DNA of 6,665 nt, taken from assembly GCA_026416895.1 (NCBI GenBank), contig JAOAEH010000002.1:1-6665 (forward strand). Reading direction: 5' to 3'. Of this stretch, positions 5,829 to 6,665 are shown one piece after another (the stretch's first letter is position 1; each line of letters starts with the position of its first letter). Under the pieces are notes generated by a model. It searched no databases. It was not told the origin of the DNA and was given only the letters and a program-made list of their open reading frames with translations. A program made the position numbers and the translations under genes. This DNA comes from Elusimicrobiales bacterium. Lineage in GTDB: Bacteria; Elusimicrobiota; Elusimicrobia; Elusimicrobiales; UBA9959.

Positions 5829-6665
5829 AACTTAATTTTATTTTTTATGTTCTGCTCTATCTTTTCTTTAAGAATATCTAATTTTTCTAGCTTAATCTTA
5901 CTCCATATTTTTTCCTCATTTTCTTTTATTAAGTCTTCAAGCTCTTTCAGCTTTTTGTTAACTTCGTTATTTATTTTTTCATTTATCTGCATTCTAATAC
6001 TTTCTAATTCTTTATTAAAACTATTTTTAAGTTCATTAAATATTAACTCCACCACATCACTTTCAATTTTTATATATGGCCTTGATAACTCACCTGAAAT
6101 TTCTCCCTTAACACTAAAAGACTTCAAAGAATTAAGAGCTCTTTCTATTGCAGCATTAAAGTTTTTTTGAGAACTTATATTTACTGATGAACTTGATACA
6201 AAATCATAAAACTTAACTAAAAACAGAAAACTAATTAAATCTCCTTTAAATTTCCCAGATAGTTGAAAATTTGAAACTATATTTTTAAGCTCAAAAGAAA
6301 AATTATCATTTCCAAATCTAATTTCATTTAATTTAAAACCGTAATAATTAATATTTATATTGCCATCTATAGGTTTAGTAGATAAATCAATACTTAAATT
6401 AATATCAAAACCTCTTTCATTTTCCTTAGCTTTTATATTTATAAACAAAGGTTTGCTATATAAATGAGGATTATTTGATAAATTTTTTATGCTTCCAACA
6501 TAATCTTTTGGATTTTCAGGAGATAATTTACCATCTACTATACATTCTTTTAAAAGAAAAGTAGGATAATTATCTTTCAAAACATAATGTATATATCTTC
6601 CTCTTTTTCTTTTTTCTTCAAATATTTTTTTCTTTGGTTTTTCAGGCAAATATTTAGTAAACTCC
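5825..6665 (-). CDS. TIGR03545-like envelope protein, C-terminal part, cut by right edge
   Basis: The frame stays open to the window edge, and the first possible start inside is a TTG at 6647-6649 that looks internal. I therefore treat this as the last 279 residues of a longer protein. Numbering from that TTG codon as residue 1: a basic stretch KRKRGRYIHY (14-23); a region of alternating beta-strand-like sequence from about 30 to 200, with ISGELSRPYIKIESD at 184-198; and a lysine- and glutamate-rich coiled coil from about 200 to the end. No membrane segment is obvious in this part. The overall pattern recalls the C-terminus of the uncharacterised TIGR03545 family, whose members are around 550 residues, and more loosely AsmA/TamB-like envelope proteins. 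As I recall, the family occurs in outer-membrane bacteria, often next to a TIGR03546 partner. Its stop overlaps the start of the prenyl synthase as ATGA. The family call is from memory of the pattern and is moderate. Confidence 0.6.
   Translation of the reverse strand, partial: EFTKYLPEKPKKKIFEEKRKRGRYIHYVLKDNYPTFLLKECIVDGKLSPENPKDYVGSIKNLSNNPHLYSKPLFINIKAKENERGFDINLSIDLSTKPIDGNININYYGFKLNEIRFGNDNFSFELKNIVSNFQLSGKFKGDLISFLFLVKFYDFVSSSSVNISSQKNFNAAIERALNSLKSFSVKGEISGELSRPYIKIESDVVELIFNELKNSFNKELESIRMQINEKINNEVNKKLKELEDLIKENEEKIWSKIKLEKLDILKEKIEQNIKNKIKL

Noticed and set aside
5817..6170. 117-codon plus-strand open frame rich in Ser, Phe, Leu and Ile
   Set aside because: It lies antisense to the TIGR03545-like gene, and its composition is what the reverse complement of lysine/glutamate-rich coding DNA gives; no domain is recognisable.
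6647..6649. TTG as the true start of the right-edge gene
   Set aside because: The frame continues open through the last base of the window, and the protein family is much longer, so this codon most likely encodes an internal leucine.
1..6665. tRNA, rRNA, CRISPR repeats, insertion sequences or attachment sites
   Set aside because: Reading through the window showed no cloverleaf-like GC-rich segments, no regularly spaced repeats and no transposase or integrase sequence; nearly all bases are accounted for by seven coding regions.

Overview
This 6.7 kb window is strongly AT-rich bacterial DNA in which every convincing gene lies on the minus strand, so transcription runs from the right edge to the left edge. 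Seven genes are visible. In transcription order they are: the 3' part of a TIGR03545-like envelope protein (cut by the right edge), a long-chain trans-polyprenyl diphosphate synthase, a MenA-like UbiA prenyltransferase, imidazolonepropionase (hutI), a HAD-family phosphatase with an unusual C-terminal tail, a GuaB3-type IMP dehydrogenase without CBS domains, and the 5' part of GMP synthase guaA (cut by the left edge). I see no tRNA, rRNA, mobile element, CRISPR array or long repeat.

Layout: the first five genes form a very tight run. Their junctions are a 4-base ATGA overlap, a 2-base gap, a 10-base gap and a 28-base overlap, which reads as one operon with translational coupling. A 96-base AT-rich spacer (1843-1938) then separates the HAD gene from guaB3, and guaB3 and guaA are 2 bases apart. 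The spacer is the only place inside the window where an internal promoter or partial terminator could sit.

How the genes work together: the polyprenyl synthase would make the isoprenoid tail and the MenA-like enzyme would attach it to a dihydroxynaphthoate-type head group, giving a respiratory menaquinone or a related quinone. GuaB3 and GuaA are consecutive enzymes, IMP to XMP to GMP. HutI (histidine degradation) and the HAD phosphatase have no obvious pathway partner here; no other hut gene is present.

Organism: the base composition, the TIGR03545-like protein (as I recall, a family restricted to bacteria with outer membranes) and the MenA-type enzyme suggest a low-GC, outer-membrane-bearing bacterium with a quinone. 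The phylum cannot be fixed from this sequence; low-GC Elusimicrobiota or candidate-phylum lineages are only a guess.

Novelty: I do not see a clear undescribed defence, mobile or RNA system. The points most worth a second look are the GuaB3-guaA pairing, the HAD C-terminal extension, the orphan hutI inside a quinone gene cluster, the divergent substrate-binding motif of the prenyl synthase, and the linkage of a TIGR03545-like envelope gene to quinone genes.
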